This document shows, in pieces, positions 38,239 to 48,871 of a stretch of 64,000 nucleotides of DNA. Source of the stretch: Bacteroides sp. (lineage in GTDB: Bacteria > Bacteroidota > Bacteroidia > Bacteroidales > Bacteroidaceae); contig JAJQDI010000017.1 of NCBI GenBank assembly GCA_021202275.1, positions 1-64,000 on the forward strand, read 5' to 3'. Made by a program: the position numbers and the translations under genes. Under the pieces are notes generated by a model that was not told the DNA's origin, ran no database searches, and saw only the letters and a list, made by a program, of their open reading frames with translations. The stretch's first letter is position 1, and every line of letters begins with the position of its first letter.

Positions 38239-38265
38239 ATGAAACATGAAAGAGCCTTGAAGTAG
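38239..38265 (+). CDS. Candidate leader mini-ORF (MKHERALK)
   Basis: Eight codons plus TAG in the GCCTATGAAACATGAAA block, 105 bases before the susC-C start. Counterpart of the mini-ORFs at 23025 and 36840. Confidence 0.3.
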   Translation: MKHERALK

Positions 38266-38321
38266 TATAATACTATTTTCTTCTAAATTTTCCCTTACCT
38301 AATTATTATAATATAAAATGA

Positions 38322-38365
38322 ACAATTAAATCATCAGTCTTGTATGAATGAAGATCGTAAAAGAA
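38322..38365 (+). promoter_or_regulatory. Conserved 44-base susC translation-start block (copy C)
   Basis: Third copy of the block described at 23104-23147; identity ends at the seventh codon (AAAAGAA then diverges). Confidence 0.65.
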
Positions 38366-41300
38366 GGCTACAGTATGGAATCCATATTGTATTAGCTATT
38401 ATGCTTTTCAGTGCCTGGAGTATAGATGTTGTTGCCAATCAGTCAACAGGAACTTTGGGCTTTGAAAGTGACAAAGTATCACAGGCAATTCCCGTTACAG
38501 GAATTGTTATGGATGTAAATGGTGAAGCTGTAATTGGTGCCAGTGTTATGGAGAATGGTACTACCAATGGTACCATTACAGATGTGAATGGTCGTTATAG
38601 CCTGAATGTCAGTTCGGGTGCTATTCTTGTTATTTCTTATGTAGGATATCAGACACAGGAAATAAGAGCAACAGCCAATATGCGTGTTATCCTGAAGGAA
38701 GACAGTGAACTCTTGGATGAAATCGTAGTTGTCGGATATGGCTCTCAAAAGAGAGAGAATTTGACAGGTGCAGTTGCTACAGTGGATGTGGAGAAAACAT
38801 TAAGCGGTCGTCCGATAGCCGATGTGGGGCGTGGTCTTCAGGGTACAACTCCGGGACTTTCAATTGTTATCCCAAGTGGTGAAGTGGGATCTGATCCAAC
38901 GATTAAGATCCGTGGGCAATTGGGATCTATTGATGGAAAATCTGACCCGTTGATCTTATTGGATAATGTGGAAATCCCTTCCATTCAGATGATCAATCCG
39001 GATGATATTGAATCCATTTCTGTATTGAAAGATGCTGCTTCTGCTTCTATTTATGGAGCGAAAGCTGCTTTTGGAGTAGTGTTGATTACCACAAAAAAAG
39101 GAGCAAAAACAGAAAGTGTAAATGTTTCCTATTCGGGAAACTTTGCCTGGCAAAACATTTCTAAAAAGATGAATATGGCAGGTCTGGATGGTATGGAATA
39201 CACAGTAGAGGCTTTGGAACGCGTTGGTAGTGTAAAGGCCGGAGCCTTCTGGATGGTAAGTCGTAGTAGTTATGAGCAAGCTAAAGCCTGGCAAGAACAA
39301 TATAGAGGTAAGATAGGCTCAAAAGATCCGGTATTGTATGGACGTGATTGGTATAGAGATGCTGAAAAGGATAAATATAGTTTGCGTATATTTGATCCAT
39401 ATGACTATATGGTACGGGAGTGGGCACCCTCTATGAATCACAATATCTCTATAAATGGCAAAAGTGGACGTACAAATTATAATGTAGGTTTGGGCTATCT
39501 GGAGCAGAACGGTATGATGAAGCAGGCAAAACATGACGATTTCACTCGTTATAATGCTTCTATCCGATTGAGCACAGATATAAACAAGTATATTACAGTC
39601 AGAGCAGGTACTATCTTCTCCAAACGTAACAAGAGATTTCCTTATGTAACCAGTGCCGCTACAGCCGACCCATGGTTATATATGTATCGCTGGGGGCCCT
39701 CTATGCCCTAGGGTTATGATGATCAGGGATTAGAGATGCGAAGTCCTGCTTCTGAGATCCGGCAGGCCAATACTGCCAATATGGAAAATAACTATACCAA
39801 TATTAATCTCGGCGCATTAATTAATATCACGAAAGACTGGACACTGGATATTGATTATACACATGCAAATGAAGAGTCTATACTCAATAGGCCAGGCACT
39901 CGTTTCACAGATTTGAATACCTGGGGATCAGCCACAGAAAGATTAGATGCAGATGGTAATCAGGTATATGTAAATAGTAGTGGTAATATTGTATCTGCGG
40001 GTAGCGCGGATGCGATGCCAGCCTATACATTATCTTATTTTGAGTATACCGGCGCTGGTGCTACTCCTGATCATATTTATAGAAAATCAACAAATGCCCG
40101 TCGTAATACATTTAATGCCTACACGACTTATAATTTAAATGTTGCGGATGAGCATATGTTTAAATTCATGTTGGGTATGAACCGGGTGACCTGGAGAGAG
40201 AGATTTAACTGGTCGCAGGTGACTCAACTTATTGATATTACAAATCCTCAGTTTGATCTGGCACATGGAACTCAAACAGCCGGTGGAGAATTTGACTGGG
40301 AAAGTCAGTTAGGATTTTATGGACGTGTAAATTATGCTTTTGCAGACAGGTATTTATTGGAAGCGAACTTACGTTATGATGGAACTTCTAAATTCCCTTC
40401 CGGTCTGCAATGGAGATGGTTTCCTTCTTTCTCCGTGGGTTGGAGAGCAAGTGAAGAAAACTTTATGCAATGGATGAAACCCGCTGTAAGTTCACTAAAG
40501 ATAAGAGGTTCCTGGGGTACCATTGGTGATCAGACTGTAAGTAACAAGTTGTATGTATCTACTATGAGTGCAGGACAGACGACCTGGATTGGTGGAGATA
40601 ATACCAGGCTACCTTACGTCGGTACTCCTTCTGCCGTTATCTCTTCCATTACCTGGCAGGATATTACTACTCTTGATGTTGGTCTGGATGCCCGCTTTTT
40701 CAATAATGCGTTAGGAATCTCTTTTGACTGGTATCAACGGGATACGAAGAATATGATCGTTCCGGCTTCGGATGTAACGTATGGCTTTGGGGTAGAAGCT
40801 CCTAAAGCTAATTTCGGATCTTTAAGAACCAGAGGTTGGGAAATCGCTGTAGATTACAACCATCGTTTTTCTAACGGAATAGGGATTAATTTAATGGCTA
40901 CCGTGTCAGATGCTATTACAGAGATCACGGCTTATAGTGATACACGTAGTATCGATGACTGGTATGTAGGCAAAAAATATGGAGAGATCTGGGGTTACAG
41001 AACAGACCGTCTGTATCAAAAGGATGATTTCCTATATAACTCTGATGGTTCGTTGCAGACAGCGTGGATCAAAGACGGTGTATTGTATGAAACAGAAGTC
41101 CCAGGTGCTAAAAAAGTGAATAAACTGAAAGATGGAAATGCAGTATATCAGGATTATCTACAGAATGATAACTTCATTTTTGGACCTGGTGATGTCAAAT
41201 ATAAAGATCTGAACAAAGATGGAGAGATCAACGACGGTTCACGTACGGTTGAAGATCACGGAGATCTCGAGGTAATCGGAAATTCCACTCCACGTTATGA

Positions 41301-41847
41301 GTATGGTTTCCGGTTGGGAGCTGACTACAAAGGTTTCGACATTTCACTTTTCTTCCAGGGAGTAGGGAAACGCGATGTGTGGGGAAATGGATTCCTTGCT
41401 ATTGCCGGATTTAACTCTGCTGACGGTGCTATGCCACAAGCTATTGCCGGTAATTTCTGGAAAGAAGATCGTACAGATGCTTTCTATCCGCGGGCTTATA
41501 ACCTGGGTTATACTACTCCTGCCATGAGTACCTACAACAGTAGTGCTTATAACATGAATGTTCAATCTAGATATTTGCTGAATATGGCTTATCTGCGCCT
41601 CAAAAATATCACTGTCGGATATTCACTTCCCAGAGATGTACTGAGAAAAATTCATATACAGAAAGCTCGTGTCTACATTTCTCTGGAGAATTTCTTCACC
41701 TGGGATCATCTGCGAGGATTGCCTATTGACCCGGAAGAGGTACAGGGATATTCCATGTTTGCGGATGAAAATTACAATTACAACCGTACAGGGGTAGGCA
41801 CTCCTACATTCAAGAGTTTCTCAGTTGGTGTTCAGTTAAACTTTTAA
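38344..41847 (+). pseudogene. SusC-like transporter (pair C) interrupted by one in-frame amber codon
   Basis: Read through codon 456 (TAG, 39709-39711) this gene has 1167 amino-acid codons plus the stop-codon position arithmetic of susC-A: total length 3504 bases, identical to susC-A. Both halves align without frameshift: before the stop YRWGPSMP, after it GYDDQG, against YRWGSLMPVGVKDQHG in susC-A. The plug is complete in the first half and the barrel ends properly in SVGVQLNF. A restart at ATG 39736 would lack signal peptide and plug. Other genes in the window use TAG as a normal stop (for example greA and the HTH gene), so recoding is unlikely. Either a recent nonsense mutation, an assembly error, or suppression. 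Confidence 0.85.
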
Positions 41848-41859
41848 AGATAGAATAGA

Positions 41860-43719
41860 ATGAAAAAGTATATATTTACCTTGTTCTCATTTGTCATTCT
41901 GGCTTGTATAAGCTGTGACGATGTCTTGGACAGGCCACAGTTGAATAATCCGATGGATTCTAATTACTGGAGAAATGAAACTGATCTCAGGTTGTATGCC
42001 AATGGATTTTATGTCAATTATTTCGTTGGGTATAATTCCGGATGGGGCGTGGCGTATGCACCTTTGAGAGGATATAATTTTGCAGATGATTTTGCAAAAC
42101 AAGCTAAGCAAACCAATTTTGAGAATACAGTCCCTGCTACCCGGGGAAGTGCCAAAGCGTCAGATGCTAACGAAACAGTTGACTGGCTGACCGAATATGC
42201 CGGTCCAACGTGGACGTTTGCATGGGTACGGAAAGCCAATATCTTTGTTGATCGTTTGGAGAATGTGGCTAAACCTAATATTACTGAAGAGGCTTATCAT
42301 CACTGGATGGCAGTGGCACGTTTTTTCAGGGCATTTGAATATAGCCGGTTAGTTTCCGTATTTGGAGATGTACCGTATTATGATGTGGTATTTGACGAAA
42401 CGGATGAAGCCAATATGTTCAAGGCCCGTACTCCCCGGAATGAGGTAATGGACAAAGTGTATGATGATTTCAAATATGCTTTGGAATATCTCAGAACGGA
42501 TGATGGAGATCAGTTCCTGAATCGGTATATTGCTGCTGGTTTTGTTACCCGTTTTATGCTTTTCGAAGGAACCTGGCAGAAATATCATTATAACGATACG
42601 GAAAGGGCTAAAAAGTTCCTGAACTTCGGGAAAGAGGCTGCTGAATACATTATGGATTCAGGAAAATGGGAAGTTAACGGTGATTTCCGGACGCTGTTTG
42701 GTTCTCAGGACCTGAAAGGTCATAAAGAGGTGTTGATGTACAGACATTATGATTCTTCTTTGGGAGTCATGCATCATGTAGCTTCTTATTCCAACGGACA
42801 GGAAACTCCGGGAGTGGATACCAATCTTGCTTTGGCAAAATCATTCCTGTGCTATGATGGTAAACCTTATGAGGCTTCTTCTGTGCCAGACGCGGAAAAA
42901 TTAGATATTACTCATATGATCCTGACTCGCGATCCACGTTTTGAGGCTACCTTCTGGGATGCGCCGAAAACACAATCTCAGACGTTATTGTATGCAACTA
43001 AATTCATCGATCGCACAGGACCTACTTTATCGGATCCAAGTACGGTAGCTATGTATGCAAGCAGTACCAATACGAATGATTATCCTGTAATTCGCTATTC
43101 GGAGATTTTGTTGAATTGGATTGAGATTAAAGCAGAATTGGCAACTATGGGTGGAGATGCGGTTACACAATCTGACATCAATCTGACTATCAATGCCATC
43201 CGTGACCGTGATCTGGATGAGGTTGCCAAAGACAAAGGCATACAGAAAACGGCTCCTATGATACTAAGTGAGATTACGGCATCCTTTGCTCCGGATCGTG
43301 AAGAAGATGTAGATCCGTTGATCTGGGAGATCCGTAGGGAGAGACGGATGGAGTTTGTCTTTGAACATTCCAGGTTACTTGATCTGAAGCGTTGGAAAAA
43401 ACTGTATTACATGGATAATGAGAAATATCCTGATACGATGCTGGGGCTTTGGATTGATATGCCGGTCGAATTACCAAGCTACCTGGAAGAGGGTAATGAT
43501 GGCAAATATGCAGCCCGTCAGGTAAGAAAAGAAGATGGAATAGTGGTTACGTATGATGGAACTAATCCACAGGATATGGTAGGGTATTATGTACCATTGA
43601 ACGCACAACCCAGAGATGGATTTACAGACAGATCTTATTTAGCGCCTGTTGGTAAAGCTCAGATTGACCAATATGCTCAGAAAGGATATGTACTTGAGCA
43701 AACAGAGGGATGGAGATAA
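41860..43719 (+). CDS. SusD-like surface glycan-binding lipoprotein (pair C)
   Basis: 619 residues, intact. Signal peptide with ILACISC (Cys about 19) then DDVLDRPQL as in SusD-A. Core HWMAVARFFRAFEYSRLVSVFGDVPYYDV, C-terminal LIWEIRRERRMEFVFEHSRLLDLKRW (about 485-510). Starts 12 bases after susC-C. Because it follows an interrupted susC, it may be poorly expressed or may work with another SusC. Confidence 0.95.
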   Translation: MKKYIFTLFSFVILACISCDDVLDRPQLNNPMDSNYWRNETDLRLYANGFYVNYFVGYNSGWGVAYAPLRGYNFADDFAKQAKQTNFENTVPATRGSAKASDANETVDWLTEYAGPTWTFAWVRKANIFVDRLENVAKPNITEEAYHHWMAVARFFRAFEYSRLVSVFGDVPYYDVVFDETDEANMFKARTPRNEVMDKVYDDFKYALEYLRTDDGDQFLNRYIAAGFVTRFMLFEGTWQKYHYNDTERAKKFLNFGKEAAEYIMDSGKWEVNGDFRTLFGSQDLKGHKEVLMYRHYDSSLGVMHHVASYSNGQETPGVDTNLALAKSFLCYDGKPYEASSVPDAEKLDITHMILTRDPRFEATFWDAPKTQSQTLLYATKFIDRTGPTLSDPSTVAMYASSTNTNDYPVIRYSEILLNWIEIKAELATMGGDAVTQSDINLTINAIRDRDLDEVAKDKGIQKTAPMILSEITASFAPDREEDVDPLIWEIRRERRMEFVFEHSRLLDLKRWKKLYYMDNEKYPDTMLGLWIDMPVELPSYLEEGNDGKYAARQVRKEDGIVVTYDGTNPQDMVGYYVPLNAQPRDGFTDRSYLAPVGKAQIDQYAQKGYVLEQTEGWR

Positions 43720-43728
43720 CCTATATAT

Positions 43729-43764
43729 ACACCTTTGCTGTTTGTTAATGGGCAGCAAAGGTGT
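43729..43764 (+). terminator. Terminator after susD-C
   Basis: ACACCTTTGCTG (43729-43740) pairs with CAGCAAAGGTGT (43753-43764), a 12-base-pair stem, 12-base loop, ten bases after the susD-C stop. Confidence 0.8.
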
Positions 43765-43799
43765 GTTTCAGGTGATAGATATATTTTCCAACTTACAAG

Positions 43800-43828
43800 A
43801 AAAGGACAACTGTTTGAGTTGTCCTTTT
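43800..43828. terminator. Bidirectional terminator (end of asd)
   Basis: AAAAGGACAAC (43800-43810) pairs with GTTGTCCTTTT (43818-43828) around a 7-base loop; A-run and T-run flanks work on both strands. It lies 25 bases after the minus-strand asd stop. Confidence 0.85.
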
Positions 43829-43852
43829 GTATTATCTGCAAGCAAATGACTT

Positions 43853-44860
43853 TTATACATTCCCTTCTTTGATCATATACTCTGCAATCTGTACGGCATT
43901 CAGTGCAGCTCCTTTTTTGATCTGATCGCTTACAGTCCAGAACGTAAGCCCGTTTTCGTTGGTCAGGTCTTTGCGGATACGACCTACATAGACCGGATCT
44001 TTACCTGCCAGGAAAAGCGGCATCGGATATTCTTTATTGGCGGTATCGTCCATCAATACCACTCCTTCGGCATTAGCGAAAGCTTCGCGTGCTTCTTCTA
44101 CAGTGACCGGACGCTCGGTCTCTACCCAGATACTTTCGGAATGAGCTCTCAAAGCAGGAACACGCACACAGGTAGCACTCACCTTTATATCTGAATGCAT
44201 GATCTTCTGAGTTTCGTTGTACATCTTCATTTCCTCTTTGGTATAGCCGTTGTCAGTAAATACATCTACTTGCGGGATCAGGTTGAACGCAAGCTGGTAG
44301 GCAAACTTATCTACTGTCACAGGCTCTCCGGCCAGGATCTGACGGTACTGTTCGTATAGTTCGTCCATAGCGGCAGCACCTGCTCCGCTGGCTGCCTGAT
44401 AGGTAGAGACATGTACGGTCTTTATATGCGAGAGTTTCTCGATTGCTTTCAGAGCAACGACCATCTGTATGGTGGTACAATTCGGGTTGGCAATGATACC
44501 GCGTGGACGATCTTTCGCATCTGCCGCATTCACTTCGGGAACCACCAGGGGCACATCACTATCCATGCGGAAGGCACTGGAATTATCGATCATGACAGCT
44601 CCGTATCTGGTGATGGTGTCGGCATATTCTTTGGATGTTCCTGCTCCGGCAGAGGTAAATGCGATATTCACGTCTTTAAAGTCATCGTTGTGTTGCAGTA
44701 ATTTGACTTTAAGCTCTTTACCGCGGAATGTGTATTTCGTACCGGCACTGCGTTTGGAACCAAACAGTACCAGTTCATCCAACGGGAAATTTCTTTCATC
44801 AAGCACACGCAGGAACTCCTGTCCTACGGCTCCGCTCGCACCAACAATAGCTACTTTCAT
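43853..44860 (-). CDS. asd: Aspartate-semialdehyde dehydrogenase
   Basis: 335 residues, cytoplasmic, usual family length. NADP-binding [18 protein letters not shown] (about 3-20), catalytic-cysteine motif NPNCTTIQM (about 125-133), and the substrate-region segment [19 protein letters not shown] (about 234). It reduces aspartyl phosphate to aspartate semialdehyde, the branch point to lysine/diaminopimelate, threonine and methionine. Diaminopimelate links it loosely to wall metabolism, but it looks like an ordinary housekeeping gene in its own transcription unit. Confidence 0.96.
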   Translation of the reverse strand: MKVAIVGASGAVGQEFLRVLDERNFPLDELVLFGSKRSAGTKYTFRGKELKVKLLQHNDDFKDVNIAFTSAGAGTSKEYADTITRYGAVMIDNSSAFRMDSDVPLVVPEVNAADAKDRPRGIIANPNCTTIQMVVALKAIEKLSHIKTVHVSTYQAASGAGAAAMDELYEQYRQILAGEPVTVDKFAYQLAFNLIPQVDVFTDNGYTKEEMKMYNETQKIMHSDIKVSATCVRVPALRAHSESIWVETERPVTVEEAREAFANAEGVVLMDDTANKEYPMPLFLAGKDPVYVGRIRKDLTNENGLTFWTVSDQIKKGAALNAVQIAEYMIKEGNV

Positions 44861-44929
44861 CTTTTTCTTTTGTTTTTAGTGAATTTTCTTTTTAAGTCCT
44901 TCTTTTAGTGAGGGCTACGTAATCGGCTG

Positions 44930-44937
44930 CAAAATTA
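44930..44937 (-). promoter_or_regulatory. TAATTTTG -7 box of asd
   Basis: Minus-strand TAATTTTG fits TAnnTTTG; the leader would be about 63 bases. No good -33 box. The remainder of 44938-45207 has no gene; near-repeats of CCGACATacATGTGTCAG and TCCGACATGTATATGTGG occur at 45060-45121 with no role I can name. Confidence 0.45.
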
Positions 44938-45207
44938 AAACAATTTGTTTGATAATAAACTATGCCTGAGGAGAAATGTTCGAAACAGCTTTTTGTATAG
45001 TAAACATAATCCCATGATGGTGCCTGACTTGTTTTCCTGATATGTGCATCTCAGAGAGCCCGACATACATGTGTCAGTAGAAGTGAGATACACACGTCAG
45101 AGATTCCGACATGTATATGTGGGGAAACTTTATTTTATACAAAACCGTGGTACCACCGGATAGTAGGCTAAGGTCTCAGGATATGCCTGTAGTTACTTCT
45201 CTATCTA

Positions 45208-46881
45208 TCAGTATGTAAAGCTGCTTCCGCCCAGAAATTCCCGTAGCAAAGAAGTAGGTGGTATTTCATTGTCCTGAACAGGAATAAAGAATTTAATGAA
45301 TTTCAGTAATCTGTATGCTTCGCTGTATTCGGGACAGTTGCGGGGTACACTGGTCAGAATCGGTTCGGCATACTGCCGTAGTACAGCGAACTCAAAAAGG
45401 AGTGCTGAGTTGAACATCACATCCGCGTTTTCCTGATAAGGGAATATCCATTTGTCTTCTCCGGCTCGTACACTTGGCCAGCGGGAGATCGTTTCCTGGG
45501 CAGAACATCCTCTGTATTTGAAATCCCGTATGATACGACGCAACAAACGATTGTCTGTCGTTGGTATCCAGTTGTGGTCGTCCAATGACATCGTCGTAAG
45601 GGCCGATACATAGATCATGAATTTTTTGTCATGGCTGATACCGGATGTCAGATCTGGATTTAAAGCATGGATCCCTTCCAGAATAAGTATGGAGTTCTCA
45701 TCCAGCCGGAGCTTGTTTCCTTTGTATTCTCTGGAACCTGTGGTAAAGTTGAAACTGGGAAGTTCTACCTCTTCTCCCTGCAATAAATAGGACAGATGTT
45801 CGTTAAAGAGTTCCAGGTCCAGGGCATATAAGGATTCGTAATCGTATTCTCCGTTTTCATCCAGCGGAGTGAGTTCCCGGTTTACAAAATAGTTGTCCAG
45901 CGAAACGGAATAAGGCTTTATACCGTTTGTCATCAATTGTACAGACAACCTCTTGCTGAAAGTTGTTTTTCCCGAAGAGGAGGGACCTGATATCAGTACC
46001 AGGCGTATCCGCTTCTCATTCTGGCAACGATCATGGATCGTGTCTGCTATCTGGGCAATCTTCTTTTCCTGCAAGGCTTCTGCTACCTTGATTAGGTTGG
46101 TTGCTTCTCCTTTTTCACAAGCGATATTGAAATCTCCTACATTGGTAAGTCCCAGTATATAGTTCCATCTGACGTGTTCCTTAAACACATCCAGCATTTT
46201 TTTCTGTTTTACCACCTCTTCGATGAGTAAGGGATTTGTTTTATTAGGGATACGTAACAAAACTCCATCGTAATATTTCACCAGATCGAACAGGTATAGA
46301 AAGCCGGTACTTGGAAGCAGATTTCCATAGTAATAGTCGATGGTGTCGTCCAATATATAATAATAGGTGTACAGGCTACCTGATGTTTCCAGTAGTTTGA
46401 CTTTATCGTTCATCCCTCTTTCCTGGAATATCTGTATCGCTTTTTCCGTATGACATTCGGTGCGTATATAAGGTATATCCGCATCTATGATCTCCTGCAT
46501 ACGTTTTTTGATCTGTGTTACATCTCTTGGAGTGATGGCCCTTCCTATGCGAATGTTGCAGAAATATCCTTTGGATACCGGATGTTCCACATATAGTTTA
46601 CTTCCCGGAAACAGATCACTTATCGCTTTGTAAAGCACAAAACAGAGAGAACGCACATAGGTGCGCATACCGGATGAATCCCTTACATCCAGAAACTCTA
46701 TATCTTTATTCCTGTATACCCGGAAATCGAGTCCTTCCGAACGGTTGTTCACTTTGGCACTGACTACCGGATATGGAAAATCCAGATCCATACCATGATA
46801 AATATCCAAAAGTGAGCTTCCCATGGGAAATTCTTTATAAATATTATTATTTTTGCAATAAATTTGCAACATCTCTGTCAT
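45208..46881 (-). CDS. P-loop nucleoside (uridine-type) kinase with N-terminal TGS/ThrRS-like region
   Basis: 557 residues from the ATG at 46881, the first that starts the family sequence (MTEMLQIYCKNN); the longer frame to 46971 would overlap the divergent gene start. N-terminal part (about 1-220) resembles the TGS and editing-like half of threonyl-tRNA synthetase; the C-terminal part holds the kinase P-loop GPSSSGKTTFSKRL near residue 295 and LDNYF, LILEGIHALNP blocks of the uridine kinase/phosphoribulokinase family. This fused architecture is common in Bacteroidetes and Firmicutes; the real substrate is not established by sequence. Confidence 0.82.
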   Translation of the reverse strand: MTEMLQIYCKNNNIYKEFPMGSSLLDIYHGMDLDFPYPVVSAKVNNRSEGLDFRVYRNKDIEFLDVRDSSGMRTYVRSLCFVLYKAISDLFPGSKLYVEHPVSKGYFCNIRIGRAITPRDVTQIKKRMQEIIDADIPYIRTECHTEKAIQIFQERGMNDKVKLLETSGSLYTYYYILDDTIDYYYGNLLPSTGFLYLFDLVKYYDGVLLRIPNKTNPLLIEEVVKQKKMLDVFKEHVRWNYILGLTNVGDFNIACEKGEATNLIKVAEALQEKKIAQIADTIHDRCQNEKRIRLVLISGPSSSGKTTFSKRLSVQLMTNGIKPYSVSLDNYFVNRELTPLDENGEYDYESLYALDLELFNEHLSYLLQGEEVELPSFNFTTGSREYKGNKLRLDENSILILEGIHALNPDLTSGISHDKKFMIYVSALTTMSLDDHNWIPTTDNRLLRRIIRDFKYRGCSAQETISRWPSVRAGEDKWIFPYQENADVMFNSALLFEFAVLRQYAEPILTSVPRNCPEYSEAYRLLKFIKFFIPVQDNEIPPTSLLREFLGGSSFTY

Positions 46882-46965
46882 ACGCTCTTTTTTAAGGGTA
46901 AATGATCGGACTAAAAATAGATCTTTGTTGCATATTAGACAAAGAAAACACCAATTTAAGCAAAC

Positions 46966-48678
46966 ATGCAATATTCTTTTTATGATTTTTTAAAGCTCAT
47001 TGGTTCTTTAGGCCTTTTCCTGTATGGTATGAAAATCATGAGCGAGGGATTACAAAAAGCGGCGGGTGACCGCTTGCGTAGTATCCTGACGGCAATGACT
47101 ACCAATAGGGTGACCGGGGTTTTGACCGGTGTATTGATTACGGCTCTTATCCAGTCTTCATCGGCAACTACCGTAATGGTCGTAAGTTTTGTAAATGCCG
47201 GTCTGTTGACCCTTACCGAGTCCATCAGTGTGATCATGGGGGCGAATATCGGAACCACAGTCACCGCCTGGATCATTTCCATTTTTGGCTTTAAGGTCGA
47301 TATGGCCGCATTTGCGCTTCCTCTGCTTGCTATTGCTCTTCCGCTTATATTCTCAAAGAAAAGTAGTCGAAAATCCATAGGTGAATTCATCTTCGGGTTT
47401 TCGTTCTTGTTTATGGGGCTTTCTTATCTGAAGGCAAATGCTCCGGATCTGGGAGAAAACCCGGAGATGCTGGCTTTTGTTCAGAACTATACAGATATGG
47501 GATTTGTATCCATTCTGCTTTTTCTGCTGATAGGTACGGTGCTGACAATGATCGTTCAGGCTTCAGCGGCTACTATGGCTATTACTCTGATCATGTGTGC
47601 CAATGGCTGGATCAGTCTGGAATTAGGTGCTGCGCTGGTGTTAGGGGAAAATATCGGGACCACCATTACAGCCAACCTGGCCGCTCTTACCGGTAACTCC
47701 CAGGCACGCAGGGCTGCTTTGGCTCACCTGGTCTTCAATGTATTCGGGGTGATCTGGGTACTGATCATTTTCCATCCTTTTATGAATATGATCAATTGGG
47801 TGGTAGATAACTTCTTTCATCCCGGTTCTCCGGAGGTTGAGATCTCTTATAAACTGTCCGCGTTTCATTCCATGTTCAATATACTGAATGTCTGTTTACT
47901 GATCTGGATGGTGAAACTGATAGAGCGAACAGTCTGCTGGATCATTAAACCCAAAGAAGAGGACGAAGAATCCCGTCTTCGTTATATTACAGGTGGTATG
48001 CTTTCTACTGCCGAACTTTCGATTGTGCAGGCTCAGAAAGAGATACATCTTTTCTCTGAGCGCGTACATCGTATGTATAGCATGGTACAGGAACTGCTCC
48101 ATGTAGAGAAAGACGACGATTTCAATAAACTTTTCAGTCGTATAGAGAAATATGAAAGTATCAGCGATAATATGGAACTGGAGATTGCCAATTACCTGAA
48201 TCAGGTGTCCGAAGGACGTTTAAGTTCGGAAAGTAAATTGCAGATCCGGGCCATGTTGCGGGTAGTGACAGAAATTGAAAGTATCGGTGACAGCTGCTAC
48301 AACCTGGCGCGTACCATCAATCGCAAACGTCAGACCAATCAGGATTTTACGCAAAAGCAATATGAACATATTCACTTCATGATGCAATTGGTGGGGCAGG
48401 CATTGGAACAGATGATCACCGATGTGGCCAAGCCCGAACATCAGCCTGTAGATATAAATAAATCCTTCAATATAGAGAATGAGATCAATAATTACCGCAA
48501 TCAGCTTAAAAGCCAGAATATCCTGGATGTGAACAACAAAGAGTACGACTATCAGATGGGTGTCTATTACATGGATATCATTGCGGAGTGTGAAAAGCTG
48601 GGAGACTATGTGGTGAATGTTGTAGAAGCCAGTAACGATGTGAAGGAAAGAAAACGATTGGGTATAGGAGAAAGTTGA
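46966..48678 (+). CDS. Na/Pi cotransporter family protein with PhoU-like C-terminal domain
   Basis: 570 residues. Two inverted membrane repeats carry the NptA/PNaS signatures: LIQSSSATTVMVVSF (about 61-75) with MGANIGTTVTAW, and MIVQASAATMAIT (about 195-207) with LGENIGTTITANL. After about residue 340 the protein is helical and PhoU-like (two repeats, 350-560). It moves phosphate with sodium across the inner membrane. Divergent from the nucleoside kinase with an 84-base gap that must hold both promoters; its stop codon lies inside the terminator stem. Confidence 0.92.
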   Translation: MQYSFYDFLKLIGSLGLFLYGMKIMSEGLQKAAGDRLRSILTAMTTNRVTGVLTGVLITALIQSSSATTVMVVSFVNAGLLTLTESISVIMGANIGTTVTAWIISIFGFKVDMAAFALPLLAIALPLIFSKKSSRKSIGEFIFGFSFLFMGLSYLKANAPDLGENPEMLAFVQNYTDMGFVSILLFLLIGTVLTMIVQASAATMAITLIMCANGWISLELGAALVLGENIGTTITANLAALTGNSQARRAALAHLVFNVFGVIWVLIIFHPFMNMINWVVDNFFHPGSPEVEISYKLSAFHSMFNILNVCLLIWMVKLIERTVCWIIKPKEEDEESRLRYITGGMLSTAELSIVQAQKEIHLFSERVHRMYSMVQELLHVEKDDDFNKLFSRIEKYESISDNMELEIANYLNQVSEGRLSSESKLQIRAMLRVVTEIESIGDSCYNLARTINRKRQTNQDFTQKQYEHIHFMMQLVGQALEQMITDVAKPEHQPVDINKSFNIENEINNYRNQLKSQNILDVNNKEYDYQMGVYYMDIIAECEKLGDYVVNVVEASNDVKERKRLGIGES

Positions 48679-48697
48679 AAGTGAACTCACTTTCAAC
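48674..48697. terminator. Bidirectional terminator between Na/Pi and rubredoxin genes
   Basis: GTTGAAAGTGA pairs with TCACTTTCAAC (11 base pairs, minimal loop). It contains the TGA stop of the plus-strand gene and serves both convergent genes. Confidence 0.75.
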
Positions 48698-48706
48698 TTT
48701 CCTGTT

Positions 48707-48871
48707 TCATTTGTCGTAAGGCTCGAAGTCTTCTTTGCCTACTCCACAGAGTGGACACACCCAATCGTCAGGTAGTTCTTCAAAGGGAGTGCCAGGGTCG
48801 ATCTCATTGGCCGGATCACCTACTTCGGGATCGTAGATGTGCTGACATACGGTGCAAATGTACTTTTTCAT
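48707..48871 (-). CDS. Rubredoxin
   Basis: 54 residues, [20 protein letters not shown] at the start. Two CxxC knuckles, CTVC (6-9) and CPLC (39-42), coordinate one iron; the aromatic core (Tyr4, Tyr13, Trp37) is present. It is a small cytoplasmic electron carrier used in oxidative-stress defence and other redox reactions in anaerobes. Single gene converging on the Na/Pi transporter. Confidence 0.96.
   Translation of the reverse strand: MKKYICTVCQHIYDPEVGDPANEIDPGTPFEELPDDWVCPLCGVGKEDFEPYDK

Noticed and set aside
38344..41847. Genetic-code change making TAG a sense codon
   Set aside because: Intact genes in the window end with TAG (greA, the HTH gene, ptb), so TAG is used as a stop here.
45060..45121. 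Near-repeats of CCGACATacATGTG as a regulatory array
   Set aside because: Only two loose copies, no link to a gene start; too weak to call.
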